Positions 33,063 to 40,341 of a stretch of 55,931 nucleotides of DNA are shown piece by piece (positions within the stretch are counted from its first letter, which is position 1; every line of letters begins with the position of its first letter). The notes under the pieces were generated by a model that was given only the letters and a program-made list of their open reading frames with translations, made no database searches and was not told the DNA's origin. This DNA comes from a virus. The position numbers and the translations under genes are program-made. The stretch covers positions 1 to 55,931 of the IMG/VR virus record IMGVR_UViG_3300031918_000032. The stretch is one strand, 5' to 3'.

Positions 33063-33832
33063 TTCAAAATCTTTGATGATGCACTGTTTTTAACTTGACT
33101 ATAGTTTTGTAGTTCATTACTTCTTGGCTTCCATACTTGGTTTACTTTGTCGGTCAAAGAATGATTAAATGTCGCTTTCCAGTCAATATCTACAGTTCTT
33201 TTACCCCTCTTGTTTTTCCACCCCTTCTCGGTAGCCCAGAAATCTAAACAAGCTTTGTATATAGTTTTCTTTATGTCTAAGTTTGGATGAAATGATTCCC
33301 GTTCGGATATGTATTCAGGTGTTAATATTTCTTTGTATGATTTGTTAAGGTTTGCTTTGTATGTTTCGAAATCGGTTTTCCATGTTTTAATTGTATCCTT
33401 TTCTTTACTCTTATCTTCTCTATTCTCCTCTACTAGCGAGGAATTCGGATCGCATTGCGATAATTTTGCGATAGTGTTCCACCTTTTTTCATTACCTGCT
33501 TTGCCGGCTATAGAACGTTTAATTCTGTTATCTTCAAGCATTTTCATTCTTTCTACAAGGCTTTCAGAATAAAAAAACTCATCATTTTCGATCACAAATA
33601 AACCGTAGTTTTGTACGACTGCTTTTATTTTTTCAGTCGATGTATTGAATCTTCTTGCAATAGCTGGTAGCAGAATTATTGGGTATTTATAGTCTGGCTG
33701 GTCGCGTAATGTTTCTACCAATACCCAGAAAATACCATAACCTTCCAATCCCAATTGTTCGATCAAAAGAACGCATTTAGGATCATCCTTTGAATTGCTA
33801 TCGTGAGAAAAATAATAAGCGTCTTTCTTCAT
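33059..33832 (-). CDS. Replisome organiser / DUF4373 (Lin1244-like) domain protein
   Basis: A 257-residue protein. The N-terminal domain (KKDAYYFSHDSNSKDDPKCV; LGLEGYGIFWVLVETLRDQP; FYSESLVERMKMLED) is the DUF4373/Lin1244 type seen in Bacteroidota phage initiators. A linker follows, and a basic C-terminus resembles helicase-loader partners. Next to DnaB, it probably recruits the helicase to the origin. Confidence 0.75.
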   Translation of the reverse strand: MKKDAYYFSHDSNSKDDPKCVLLIEQLGLEGYGIFWVLVETLRDQPDYKYPIILLPAIARRFNTSTEKIKAVVQNYGLFVIENDEFFYSESLVERMKMLEDNRIKRSIAGKAGNEKRWNTIAKLSQCDPNSSLVEENREDKSKEKDTIKTWKTDFETYKANLNKSYKEILTPEYISERESFHPNLDIKKTIYKACLDFWATEKGWKNKRGKRTVDIDWKATFNHSLTDKVNQVWKPRSNELQNYSQVKNSASSKILK

Positions 33833-33834
33833 AA

Positions 33835-34212
33835 CTAAATAAATATTTGTCCAATCCTATTTGCTTCCATCTTCATTGAGTTTATTCTTTCTGATAACTT
33901 AGTAGCATATTCCAATGAATACGTATTATCATAATAAGTAATCTCTCTGGTTTTAGGAAATGAAACTTTACATATATATCTAACATTCCTGTCACCTTGT
34001 TGATTTGATTCTTCATACGGATCAATAATTTCAGCAATCCTAGGCATAGGGTAAAATTTAATATCGTTATGCTTATATAGTAATATTAATATAACTTTTT
34101 TATATGAAACCCATCCCAATATGTCAAATGCCATTAATTGGTGTTGATTGGCTACTAAAACCTGACTCATTATAGAGTTGGTTATTTTAATTTTCTTTAG
34201 TTCTACTATCAT
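33835..34212 (-). CDS. Hypothetical protein with structured RNA leader (125 aa)
   Basis: Not recognised. MIVELKKIKITNSIMSQVLV, then FYPMPRIAEIIDPYEE and a helical C-terminus. It is directly preceded by the kissing-loop RNA element at 34222-34330 (promoter at 34338-34345). Confidence 0.55.
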   Translation of the reverse strand: MIVELKKIKITNSIMSQVLVANQHQLMAFDILGWVSYKKVILILLYKHNDIKFYPMPRIAEIIDPYEESNQQGDRNVRYICKVSFPKTREITYYDNTYSLEYATKLSERINSMKMEANRIGQIFI

Positions 34213-34221
34213 GGCTTTAAA

Positions 34222-34330
34222 ATAAAAAACCCGTCTTAGTTATCCTTTCATCTGTGTGCGCAGAATCCAGGTACTAAAACGGGTTGGTTTTTATTAATTC
34301 TGTCATTGGCCGCACAACCGATCACAGAAT
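34222..34330 (-). ncRNA. Kissing-loop leader RNA 1
   Basis: Minus strand. 5' hairpin: ATTCTGT/ACAGAAT outer stem and an inner stem, loop TTGTGCGG (34310-34317). 3' hairpin: AACCCGT.. stem (34273-34285 with 34228-34240), an inner TCTG/CAGA stem with loop CGCACA (34255-34260), then a run of T. Loop 1 TGTGCG is complementary to loop 2 CGCACA. A G-U in the long stem occurs only if the minus strand is the RNA. Just upstream of the 34212 start. Confidence 0.6.
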
Positions 34331-34337
34331 TGCATTA

Positions 34338-34345
34338 CAAAGATA
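34338..34345 (-). promoter_or_regulatory. -7 element for kissing-loop RNA 1
   Basis: Minus strand TATCTTTG. It lies 8 bases before the first hairpin. There is no good TTG at 19-20 bases. Confidence 0.45.
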
Positions 34346-34351
34346 GTTAAA

Positions 34352-34489
34352 TTATCGATTCGGGCTACACTTAAGGCATAAATATTCACCAGTAGGTAAC
34401 GAATAATCACTACCCCAAACTTGCAATATTATTACAAATTGTTTTCCACATTGGCAAGTATAAGGGAGTGATATTACGGTGTATTTCAT
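34352..34489 (-). CDS. Small zinc-ribbon-like protein (45 aa)
   Basis: Starts MKYTVISLPYTCQCGKQFVI; later GEYLCLKCSPNR. The CxC ... CxxC pattern suggests a metal ribbon. Its start shares a base with the stop of the helicase-methyltransferase gene. Confidence 0.6.
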   Translation of the reverse strand: MKYTVISLPYTCQCGKQFVIILQVWGSDYSLPTGEYLCLKCSPNR

Positions 34490-36684
34490 TAGAATAATTT
34501 CAACTGCCCTTTTTCTTCCATCGCAGCCGTATGATTGCGCTTATTCAATTCAAAGTAACTTTCTTTAAGCTCTATTGAAATAGATTTACGTCCCATCTTC
34601 AATGCCTGGTAGCCTTCTGATCCAATACCGCCGAATGGACTGAATACTGTTTCGCCTTCGTTGGAGTATAGTAATATAATACGCTCAATGGTATCAAGCT
34701 GTAAAGGGCAAATATGTTTTTCATCTTCATTTGCCCGACCTTCGCGATAGTTAAGGGTACGCGAATAATCGATGTCATACCATACCGGCGAAGCAATTTT
34801 TTGCCACAAATCAACGGGTATATGGGTATTAGTTATCGGTACTTCATTATCTCCGGCGTTACGGAAAAACAAAATGTAATCCGGAATGCCTACGCGCGAC
34901 ATTGAACTGTCTTTCTTAACTTGCTTGTGAAGTAATCCTAGTGCTTTGGTACGTTGCATCTCAATAACCGGGTCTTTCCAAATGGTTGCGCGGCTATGGT
35001 AAATAAATCCGCAATCTTGAAACCATTTAACCAACATGCCTGAAAAATCTCTTAACCCAATATATCCTTCTTTGCCTTTTTGGATTGGCAAATCCATGCA
35101 ATGAACCGCGCATATTCTGCCAGGTTTCAAGATCCTGGCAAGTTCAGGTATTAAGAATTTGAAATGTTGCTCGAATTGATCGTAATTAAGCGAATTACCC
35201 ATATCTTCCACGTGGTTTGAATATGTGTATAATTCTGAGAATGGAGGCGAAAATACGACCAAATCGGCTTCGTTTTTTTTTAACTCTTTTGATTTCTGGA
35301 CACAATCACCATTCATCAAATGGTACGTGTCGTTTTTAATATCGGTTGATTCCATTGAAAAATTAGTTATTAAGTTGTTAATATTTTTGTTAACCGCCTT
35401 AGTCATCTCAAGTTGCATATTTCTAAATGACGCATGTTTATCTTTCTGAATTTTCAAGACATTTATCATTCTGTCGGTGGAAATCATCCAACATGTGACC
35501 TTTCTTTTTTGCCCAAATCGCCAACTTCTACGCATTGCCTGGTATGATTTTTCAAAACTAAAGTCTATAGAATTAAAAATCTGATAGCAACAATTTTGAT
35601 AATTCATTCCTTGGCTGGCAATAGATTCTTTTGTGATTAGTATTTTAAAGTCACCATGCGCGAACCCCAAAAGATCGGTTTCTTTTTTCTCATTAGAATC
35701 GGAACCCTGAACATTTCGACAATCAAACCCAAGTAATTTAAGATGATTGTAAATGTTCTTTGCCTCTTCATTTTGCTTTGTCCAAATTATTATTGACTCA
35801 GCGAATCCAATGCTTTTTACGATCTCGGTTGTTTGCCAGATACGCTCTTTTTCTGTTTCGCGAAGACTTGAATTGTAATCGGTTGCATTTACAGCTAAAC
35901 CAGAAAACAACATCCCTTCTGGTAGTTCTGTTTTTACCTGCTTTTCGATTATTTCAAGTTCTGGCAAATCGAATCCTGTCATATCGAATCCTATATCCCG
36001 CGGGTGAGAATACATAATCGCCCACGTGCTTACAAATTCGTAAAATTTACTTACAGAATGACCTTTTAACCTCCATTTTTGAGTCTCTCCGGCATCGTGG
36101 ACAAAGAACATAGCTAGCATTTCAGTGAAGCTCATAACGTCCAAAAATTCGGAATGATTACCTAATTCCATTGGGTCGTTAGGGGATGGAGTAGCGGAAA
36201 AACAAAACTTATACGGAGTAGTTTTGAAAGTATCGATAAGTAATGTTCTGTATTTCCCGGTTTCATTCTTTAAAATAGAGCTTTCATCCAAAATTATACA
36301 CCCATACTTAGAACAATCAATATTTTCGACTTGCTCATAATTGGCTATTTGAATTAAGCTCGTATGGTTGTTAATTATTGCGCGTTCGACCATATACCCA
36401 AACTCAACACCTTTCTCAATTGTCTGGCCGGTTACTGCCAACGGTGCCAATATTAACGATGGTTTACCGGTATGTTTTGATACTTGATCGGCAATATCTA
36501 ATTGCATAGGAGTTTTACCGGTTCCTGTATCGCCAAAAATAGCGTACTTACCAGCCTTCAATGCTCGTTTATTGACAAACTTTTGAAATTCGAAAAGCTT
36601 TGGGTTTAATTGTGATTCGTCAATATCGAACCCGGATAAGATTACTTGCTTTTCTTTTTGCTTTAAAAAATCTACATACTCCAT
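34489..36684 (-). CDS. Helicase-DNA methyltransferase fusion
   Basis: A 731-residue protein. Residues 1-430 form an SF2 (SNF2-like) helicase: GDTGTGKTPMQLDIA (Walker A, about 51-65), IILDESS, SATPSPNDP and a C-lobe with ITKESIASQGMNYQNC. From about 450 comes a methyltransferase: VVFSPPFSELY (about 476-486, catalytic SPPF in place of DPPY) and a SAM site FSPFGGIGSEG (about 681-691). The order puts it among beta-class N4/N6 enzymes. Likely modifies phage DNA or translocates and modifies; the specificity is unknown. The 5' end is preceded by a kissing-loop RNA and promoter (36701-36791). Confidence 0.8.
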   Translation of the reverse strand: MEYVDFLKQKEKQVILSGFDIDESQLNPKLFEFQKFVNKRALKAGKYAIFGDTGTGKTPMQLDIADQVSKHTGKPSLILAPLAVTGQTIEKGVEFGYMVERAIINNHTSLIQIANYEQVENIDCSKYGCIILDESSILKNETGKYRTLLIDTFKTTPYKFCFSATPSPNDPMELGNHSEFLDVMSFTEMLAMFFVHDAGETQKWRLKGHSVSKFYEFVSTWAIMYSHPRDIGFDMTGFDLPELEIIEKQVKTELPEGMLFSGLAVNATDYNSSLRETEKERIWQTTEIVKSIGFAESIIIWTKQNEEAKNIYNHLKLLGFDCRNVQGSDSNEKKETDLLGFAHGDFKILITKESIASQGMNYQNCCYQIFNSIDFSFEKSYQAMRRSWRFGQKRKVTCWMISTDRMINVLKIQKDKHASFRNMQLEMTKAVNKNINNLITNFSMESTDIKNDTYHLMNGDCVQKSKELKKNEADLVVFSPPFSELYTYSNHVEDMGNSLNYDQFEQHFKFLIPELARILKPGRICAVHCMDLPIQKGKEGYIGLRDFSGMLVKWFQDCGFIYHSRATIWKDPVIEMQRTKALGLLHKQVKKDSSMSRVGIPDYILFFRNAGDNEVPITNTHIPVDLWQKIASPVWYDIDYSRTLNYREGRANEDEKHICPLQLDTIERIILLYSNEGETVFSPFGGIGSEGYQALKMGRKSISIELKESYFELNKRNHTAAMEEKGQLKLF

Positions 36685-36700
36685 AATTAGTTAAAATTAA

Positions 36701-36779
36701 AAACCCCGAATCAAGGCTCTCACACACTTGACCGGGGTTTATGGTTATAAAACCAATTTCTTTACCGGTGAGAGTCGGT
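36701..36779 (-). ncRNA. Kissing-loop leader RNA 2
   Basis: Minus strand. First hairpin ACCG-ACTCTCAC-CGGT (36779-36764). Linker with TTGGTTTTATAACCAT. Second hairpin AAACCCCG... (36740-36727 with 36715-36701), loop TGTGTGAGAGC (36726-36716), then T-run. Loop 1 CTCTCAC pairs with loop 2 GTGAGAG (7 bp). The linker resembles that of RNA 3 (ATGGTT..A.ACCAAT.TCTTTAC on the plus strand). Confidence 0.7.
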
Positions 36780-36783
36780 AGAA

Positions 36784-36791
36784 CAAATGTA
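36784..36791 (-). promoter_or_regulatory. -7 element for kissing-loop RNA 2
   Basis: Minus strand TACATTTG, five bases before the first hairpin. The upstream TTG element is weak. Confidence 0.5.
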
Positions 36792-36798
36792 ATGAAAT

Positions 36799-37167
36799 TT
36801 ATTTGCTTTTCATCAAAGAGTTAATTTCTTTTTCAATTTTTACCATCTTTAATTTAAATGTCGGTTCCGTTTGAATCCTATTATCCACCTGACGAATACC
36901 ATACAAAACATTGCAATGGGAACTGCTTACGAAATGCTTACCAATAGATGATAGAGTCTGTTTCCAATTAAACTGCTTCCATCGGATGTATTTATTAGCG
37001 CACCACATCGCGACAAATCGTATCTCGACGTAATCAGGCTTTTTAATAGGATCGGTAAAGGCTTGGTAAGGCATGTCAAATGATTTGCACACAATCTGTT
37101 TTATCGATTCAACGGTTATCGGTCGAGGTTCGTCAATTTCGATACCTGGAAATGAATATGGACTCAT
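36799..37167 (-). CDS. DnaA C-terminal (domain IV)-like initiator
   Basis: About 122 residues from ATG 37167, or 130 from 37191. ITVESIKQIVCKSFDMPYQA, a central KPDYVEIRFVAMWCANKYIR, and the closing SSSHCNVLYGIRQVDNR resemble the DnaA box-binding domain without its ATPase. It probably recognises an origin. The 37167 start directly follows the upstream stop. Confidence 0.7.
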   Translation of the reverse strand: MSPYSFPGIEIDEPRPITVESIKQIVCKSFDMPYQAFTDPIKKPDYVEIRFVAMWCANKYIRWKQFNWKQTLSSIGKHFVSSSHCNVLYGIRQVDNRIQTEPTFKLKMVKIEKEINSLMKSK

Positions 37168-37168
37168 G

Positions 37169-37420
37169 TTACCAAGCCATTGAATTTTCACGACTATCTA
37201 AAAACTTCTTGACACGCTCGTCTTTGTTTTGATTTTTCGATATTAAAATCTGCGTGTTGTGTTTGTCTCCGATATTAACATAATGGCCGCTTAACTCTCG
37301 TTTGTGTTGTTTGGCGCGTGCTTTGATGATAAAGGCCGTATCACGTTCCTTTTCTTTGACTTTTTCCACGATTGCCATAGGGACGTAAATGTCTTTTGGC
37401 TCTTCTTTTTTAGCTTTCAT
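37169..37420 (-). CDS. Small basic hypothetical protein (83 aa)
   Basis: Lys/Glu-rich: MKAKKEEPKDIYVPMAIVEK, KARAKQHKRELSGHYVNIG and KNQNKDERVKKFLDSREN. Overlaps the 37417 gene by ATGA. Nucleic-acid binding is plausible from the charge only. Confidence 0.55.
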   Translation of the reverse strand: MKAKKEEPKDIYVPMAIVEKVKEKERDTAFIIKARAKQHKRELSGHYVNIGDKHNTQILISKNQNKDERVKKFLDSRENSMAW

Positions 37421-37563
37421 TTTGTTACAGTTAATTTATTAAACATAATTATTTTATACTTTTTTGACTCTATGTCAAATATTTCAACGTAACCCATTGA
37501 ATAAACATCAGTGATGATACATATTCGGTTGCGAAGTCGGCTTGATGGATACCAGCATTGCAT
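37417..37563 (-). CDS. Small hypothetical protein (48 aa)
   Basis: Starts MQCWYPSSRLRNRICIITDV, then YVEIFDIESKKYKIIMFNKL. Stop overlaps the next start (ATGA) and the start follows the upstream stop closely, so translation is likely. Confidence 0.55.
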   Translation of the reverse strand: MQCWYPSSRLRNRICIITDVYSMGYVEIFDIESKKYKIIMFNKLTVTK

Positions 37564-37564
37564 T

Positions 37565-37726
37565 TTAAAAAGGTAAGTAAACTTTTAAATCAAACTCCTC
37601 AGATGTCATCCCATTAACCCAATACTTATGCAATTCAAATATATCATATCGGGATACTTGACAAAATTTATCAAGTTCGGATAGCCATATTTGAAAGTCG
37701 AGGGTCGTTTCGAGTATTTGTGACAT
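37565..37726 (-). CDS. Small hypothetical protein (53 aa)
   Basis: Starts MSQILETTLDFQIWLSELDK; ends EFDLKVYLPF. TAATG overlap with the 37726 stop. Unknown. Confidence 0.55.
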   Translation of the reverse strand: MSQILETTLDFQIWLSELDKFCQVSRYDIFELHKYWVNGMTSEEFDLKVYLPF

Positions 37727-38082
37727 TATTCTGAAATTTTATTCTCTAAAAATTGATCATAAAAATAATTAATTTGAGATTGTAATTTACCCATTAACTC
37801 CCTAGTAACCCTTCCTTTAGAAAATTTATCATGTTCATGAAAATTAATACTAGGAAAATGTATCGTAAACTCAAACGTTGCCCCGTCGTCTTTCCCCCAG
37901 CCTCCTAATGTTTCACTTTTTTCGCTAAGTTTACGACCATACGTAATATATGCCGGCTCTACTTCTTCCAATGCTTTTATATCAATACCAATACTATTCC
38001 AAGTATCTAAACAATATATACTTGTTGCATGTTTTTCCAATACAAACGGCACTGCTTCTTTTTTTAATCTATATTTTTTCAT
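37726..38082 (-). CDS. Hypothetical protein (118 aa)
   Basis: Starts MKKYRLKKEAVPFVLEKHAT; contains LSEKSETLGGWGKDDGATFE; ends FYDQFLENKISE. The operon neighbours are replication and recombination genes. A structured region at 38104-38210 lies before its start. Confidence 0.55.
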   Translation of the reverse strand: MKKYRLKKEAVPFVLEKHATSIYCLDTWNSIGIDIKALEEVEPAYITYGRKLSEKSETLGGWGKDDGATFEFTIHFPSINFHEHDKFSKGRVTRELMGKLQSQINYFYDQFLENKISE

Positions 38083-38103
38083 AATGTTAAATTTTAATTA
38101 TTA

Positions 38104-38210
38104 TCACCCCACATAGGAATCGAACCTACATTTAACAGTCCAGTTGAGGCGTCGCTATTGGTATCGACCCCGAATAACGAGTAACCAATCGCTATGGTCG
38201 GCGACAATGG
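38104..38210 (-). ncRNA. Structured region with tRNA-Asn(GTT)-like remnant and kissing hairpins
   Basis: Minus strand. Near the 3' side: a T arm (GTAGG-TTCGATT-CCTAT, 38129-38113) and a loop CTGTTAA (38138-38132) with a 5' stem CTGGA, as in tRNA-Asn(GTT), but the 3' anticodon strand is missing, so this is a remnant. Upstream: GTCGC-CGACCATA-GCGAT (38205-38188) with an 8-nt loop and CGTTATT...AATAGCG (38179-38153). Loop CGACC (38200-38196) pairs with GGTCG (38169-38165). Confidence 0.4.
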
Positions 38211-38217
38211 TTGTGTT

Positions 38218-38631
38218 TTAAAAATGACTCGCCACTTGTTCGGCAAGTTCTTGGTTTGTTACGTTAATCATCTGAGCTACTTTTTCGACAATCTTATTGT
38301 AAAGGATGCCGAATGTATAGTCGTCAGGTACGCTTTCGTAAGATATTGAATCAGGAATAAAATTAGCACTTCCATCTTCTAGGTAAATTATCTTACAATG
38401 TCCTATTGCGATTAGTACTCTTGCTTTGTAGTGTTCTAAGCACTCACATTGAGTTTGATTTTCGAAGCCTATAGAAAGTACCTTGAAAGCTTTTTTGTGA
38501 AGCTCGTAGTTACGTTGGCGTTCTGTTTTAGCCGTTACGATATTGCCTTGCGCTACTTTTTTAGACAACTCATAATCTTCATCATAAGCCGGTTTGAACC
38601 AAACGCCACTTTTTACTAATTTAAATTCCAT
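38218..38631 (-). CDS. DUF1367-like / NinB-region phage protein
   Basis: 137 residues: FKLVKSGVWFKPAYDEDYEL, RQRNYELHKKAFKVLSIGFE, then CECLEHYKARVLIAIGHCKI, PDSISYESVPDDYTFGILYN. This order (R-N...H-K..F.L..., D...I.Y) is that of DUF1367 in phage recombination modules. The role is unknown. Confidence 0.6.
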   Translation of the reverse strand: MEFKLVKSGVWFKPAYDEDYELSKKVAQGNIVTAKTERQRNYELHKKAFKVLSIGFENQTQCECLEHYKARVLIAIGHCKIIYLEDGSANFIPDSISYESVPDDYTFGILYNKIVEKVAQMINVTNQELAEQVASHF

Positions 38632-38720
38632 TACTTCAGCAGTTTTTTGATAACCTCGTTTACCTTGACTTGCTTATCCTGGCTTTTAATGGCTGTGGAT
38701 ATACGGGACTTTGGTTTCAT
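38631..38720 (-). CDS. Tiny protein (29 aa)
   Basis: Reads MKPKSRISTAIKSQDKQVKV and ends VIKKLLK. Start ATGA-overlaps the upstream gene and its stop overlaps the next start, which favours real translation. Strongly basic. Confidence 0.5.
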   Translation of the reverse strand: MKPKSRISTAIKSQDKQVKVNEVIKKLLK

Positions 38721-38953
38721 AAGCTATTTACCAATTGATCGCGACTATTAAATACAAGTTCTTCAGCAAATATGTCGGGTGAATAAGAAGTTGAGTCTTC
38801 TACTTTAACATAATATCGATTCAAAAAAACCTCAATACCAGATTCATTTATTGACCAATCAACCCAGATACTTTTGATAATACCTTTTTTTGCTTTGTTA
38901 TTGTCTAAAACCCATACTAAATCGTTAGGCTTAAATTTTGTGATTGTTTCCAT
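38717..38953 (-). CDS. Small SH3-like hypothetical protein (78 aa)
   Basis: Starts METITKFKPNDLVWVLDNNK; then KKGIIKSIWVDWSI. The 'GD.VW.....' strand pattern is that of short SH3-like phage proteins. Function unknown. Confidence 0.6.
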   Translation of the reverse strand: METITKFKPNDLVWVLDNNKAKKGIIKSIWVDWSINESGIEVFLNRYYVKVEDSTSYSPDIFAEELVFNSRDQLVNSL

Positions 38954-38989
38954 TTTGTAGTTAAATTAAATTATTACTTTATTATTTGT

Positions 38990-39076
38990 TTAATATGTGC
39001 TATGAATACATAGTTGATCCTTTAATGTGTTACGGTACACTTTGAGAGTTCCGGTTTTGGTTATTTCTCCTTGCAT
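38990..39076 (-). CDS. Possible tiny protein (28 aa)
   Basis: MQGEITKTGTLKVYRNTLKD then QLCIHSTY. It starts near the end of the 39088 gene. Weak evidence. Confidence 0.3.
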   Translation of the reverse strand: MQGEITKTGTLKVYRNTLKDQLCIHSTY

Positions 39077-39087
39077 GGTACTTTGTA

Positions 39088-39285
39088 TTACCAATTAATA
39101 ATCGCATTTTGCATCCACTTAATATTGTATTCTCTATATTCTTCAATAACAAATGCACCATGCCCGTCTTCATGTGATATTGAAAGGTTATATTTCTTCG
39201 ATAACCGGTCAATATCTTTTAGAAACTTTGCTTGTTTCGAAGGTGTTTTAACCATTTTCCTTTCTATTTTATTCCACATTTCCAT
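39088..39285 (-). CDS. Small hypothetical protein (65 aa)
   Basis: Starts MEMWNKIERKMVKTPSKQAK, then SISHEDGHGAFVIEEY and NIKWMQNAIINW. The pattern 'HEDGHGAFVIE.Y...N..W...A' is seen in small phage proteins without known function. A promoter at 39311 lies just upstream. Confidence 0.65.
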   Translation of the reverse strand: MEMWNKIERKMVKTPSKQAKFLKDIDRLSKKYNLSISHEDGHGAFVIEEYREYNIKWMQNAIINW

Positions 39286-39310
39286 GACTTAGTTTTTTAG
39301 TTTAACAATA

Positions 39311-39342
39311 CAAATATACTCCAATTAAATTTAGTAAACAAT
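39311..39342 (-). promoter_or_regulatory. Minus-strand Bacteroidota promoter
   Basis: On the minus strand: ATTG (39342-39339), 20-nt spacer, TATATTTG (39318-39311). It follows the SSB gene and serves the genes below 39.3 kb. Confidence 0.7.
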
Positions 39343-39389
39343 AGTAAACTTAAAATAATTGTAATATATTATATTGTGTTGATTGTTAA

Positions 39390-39800
39390 TTAAAAAGGTA
39401 ATCCGTCGCCACTATCTTGATCATCAAAAGGCTTTTCATTTTCAGTATTAGCCGGTGCCGAACTTGTTGATTCTGATTTATTGCCTAACATCTCAAGTTT
39501 ATCAACAAGTATCGAAGTCTTATAGTGTTTCACCCCGTCTTTGTCGTCCCAATTTTCATAGACAATTTTACCTTCGACATAAATCTTACTACCTTTTTTT
39601 AACCACTTTTCGGCTATCTCTGCCAATGGTGACCACATCTTAATATTGTGCCATTGGGTTTCGGTTTTTCTTTCGCCGTTTTTATCCTTGTGAAATTCGG
39701 ATGTTGCCAGAGTAAATGTAGCGATTGCCTTTTCGCCTACTTTCTTTAGTTCCGGGTCTTGACCACAAAATCCTAATAAATTTGCTTTATTTACTCCCAT
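39390..39800 (-). CDS. ssb: Single-stranded DNA-binding protein
   Basis: A 136-residue OB-fold protein: GVNKANLLGFCGQDPELKKV, then ETQWHNIKMWSPLAEIAEKW, KGSKIYVEGKIVYENW. The acidic tail ends DGLPF, in place of the usual DDIPF, which contacts repair and replication proteins. The gene lies next to the annealing protein. Confidence 0.9.
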   Translation of the reverse strand: MGVNKANLLGFCGQDPELKKVGEKAIATFTLATSEFHKDKNGERKTETQWHNIKMWSPLAEIAEKWLKKGSKIYVEGKIVYENWDDKDGVKHYKTSILVDKLEMLGNKSESTSSAPANTENEKPFDDQDSGDGLPF

Positions 39801-39808
39801 AAATTTAA

Positions 39809-40330
39809 TTATTTATTTTTTATAAATTGTCCTAAACAATTCCTACTTATAGGTTTGTTTAGTCTATGAAATCTTAAATGATCAGATATTGTCATTAGCA
39901 TTAAATTTTCAATTCTATTATCTGATCTATTTTCGTTAATATGGTGTACTACTTCATTTTTTAAAATTTTCCTACCTATGGATTGTTTCATAATAACTAT
40001 ATGCTCTGATTTACCTTTGTTTTCACCTCTTGTTATTTCGAAATACCCATATGGTTTTAATGATTTACCTATTGCGCTTCGTTTACCTCTTTCTATCGCG
40101 CTTTTTCTTATGTTTTCCTTCCATTTTTCGCTGAATATTCTTTTTTTACCTTTTAAATGTAGCCCAAATTTAGGCCTTGCAATCTCCATTGCTTCGACCC
40201 TACTTCGCATAATGCCTAAAATTATTAATTTTTTCCTTACTGCCGAATATGAGATATTATATATTTTACTTATTTCTTTAGAACTTAGTTTTTTATTAAT
40301 ATATAAATCAATTAAATTAGAATCATCCAT
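39809..40330 (-). CDS. HNH homing endonuclease with HTH
   Basis: A 173-residue protein. An HTH part (SSKEISKIYNISYSAVRKKL) and a basic linker are followed by HNH: NEVVHHINENRSDNRIENLM, then ISDHLRFHR. It sits between SSB and a recombination gene, the usual place of free-standing phage homing endonucleases. Confidence 0.75.
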   Translation of the reverse strand: MDDSNLIDLYINKKLSSKEISKIYNISYSAVRKKLIILGIMRSRVEAMEIARPKFGLHLKGKKRIFSEKWKENIRKSAIERGKRSAIGKSLKPYGYFEITRGENKGKSEHIVIMKQSIGRKILKNEVVHHINENRSDNRIENLMLMTISDHLRFHRLNKPISRNCLGQFIKNK

Positions 40331-40341
40331 TGTTTGCCATG

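Noticed and set aside
38104-38160. Functional tRNA-Asn
   Set aside because: The T arm and anticodon loop are present but the 3' strand of the anticodon stem and the acceptor 5' partner are missing.
39030-39212. 60-codon ORF overlapping the 39088 gene
   Set aside because: It is a frame shadow of the better supported 39088-39285 gene, which has a promoter and a recognisable motif order.
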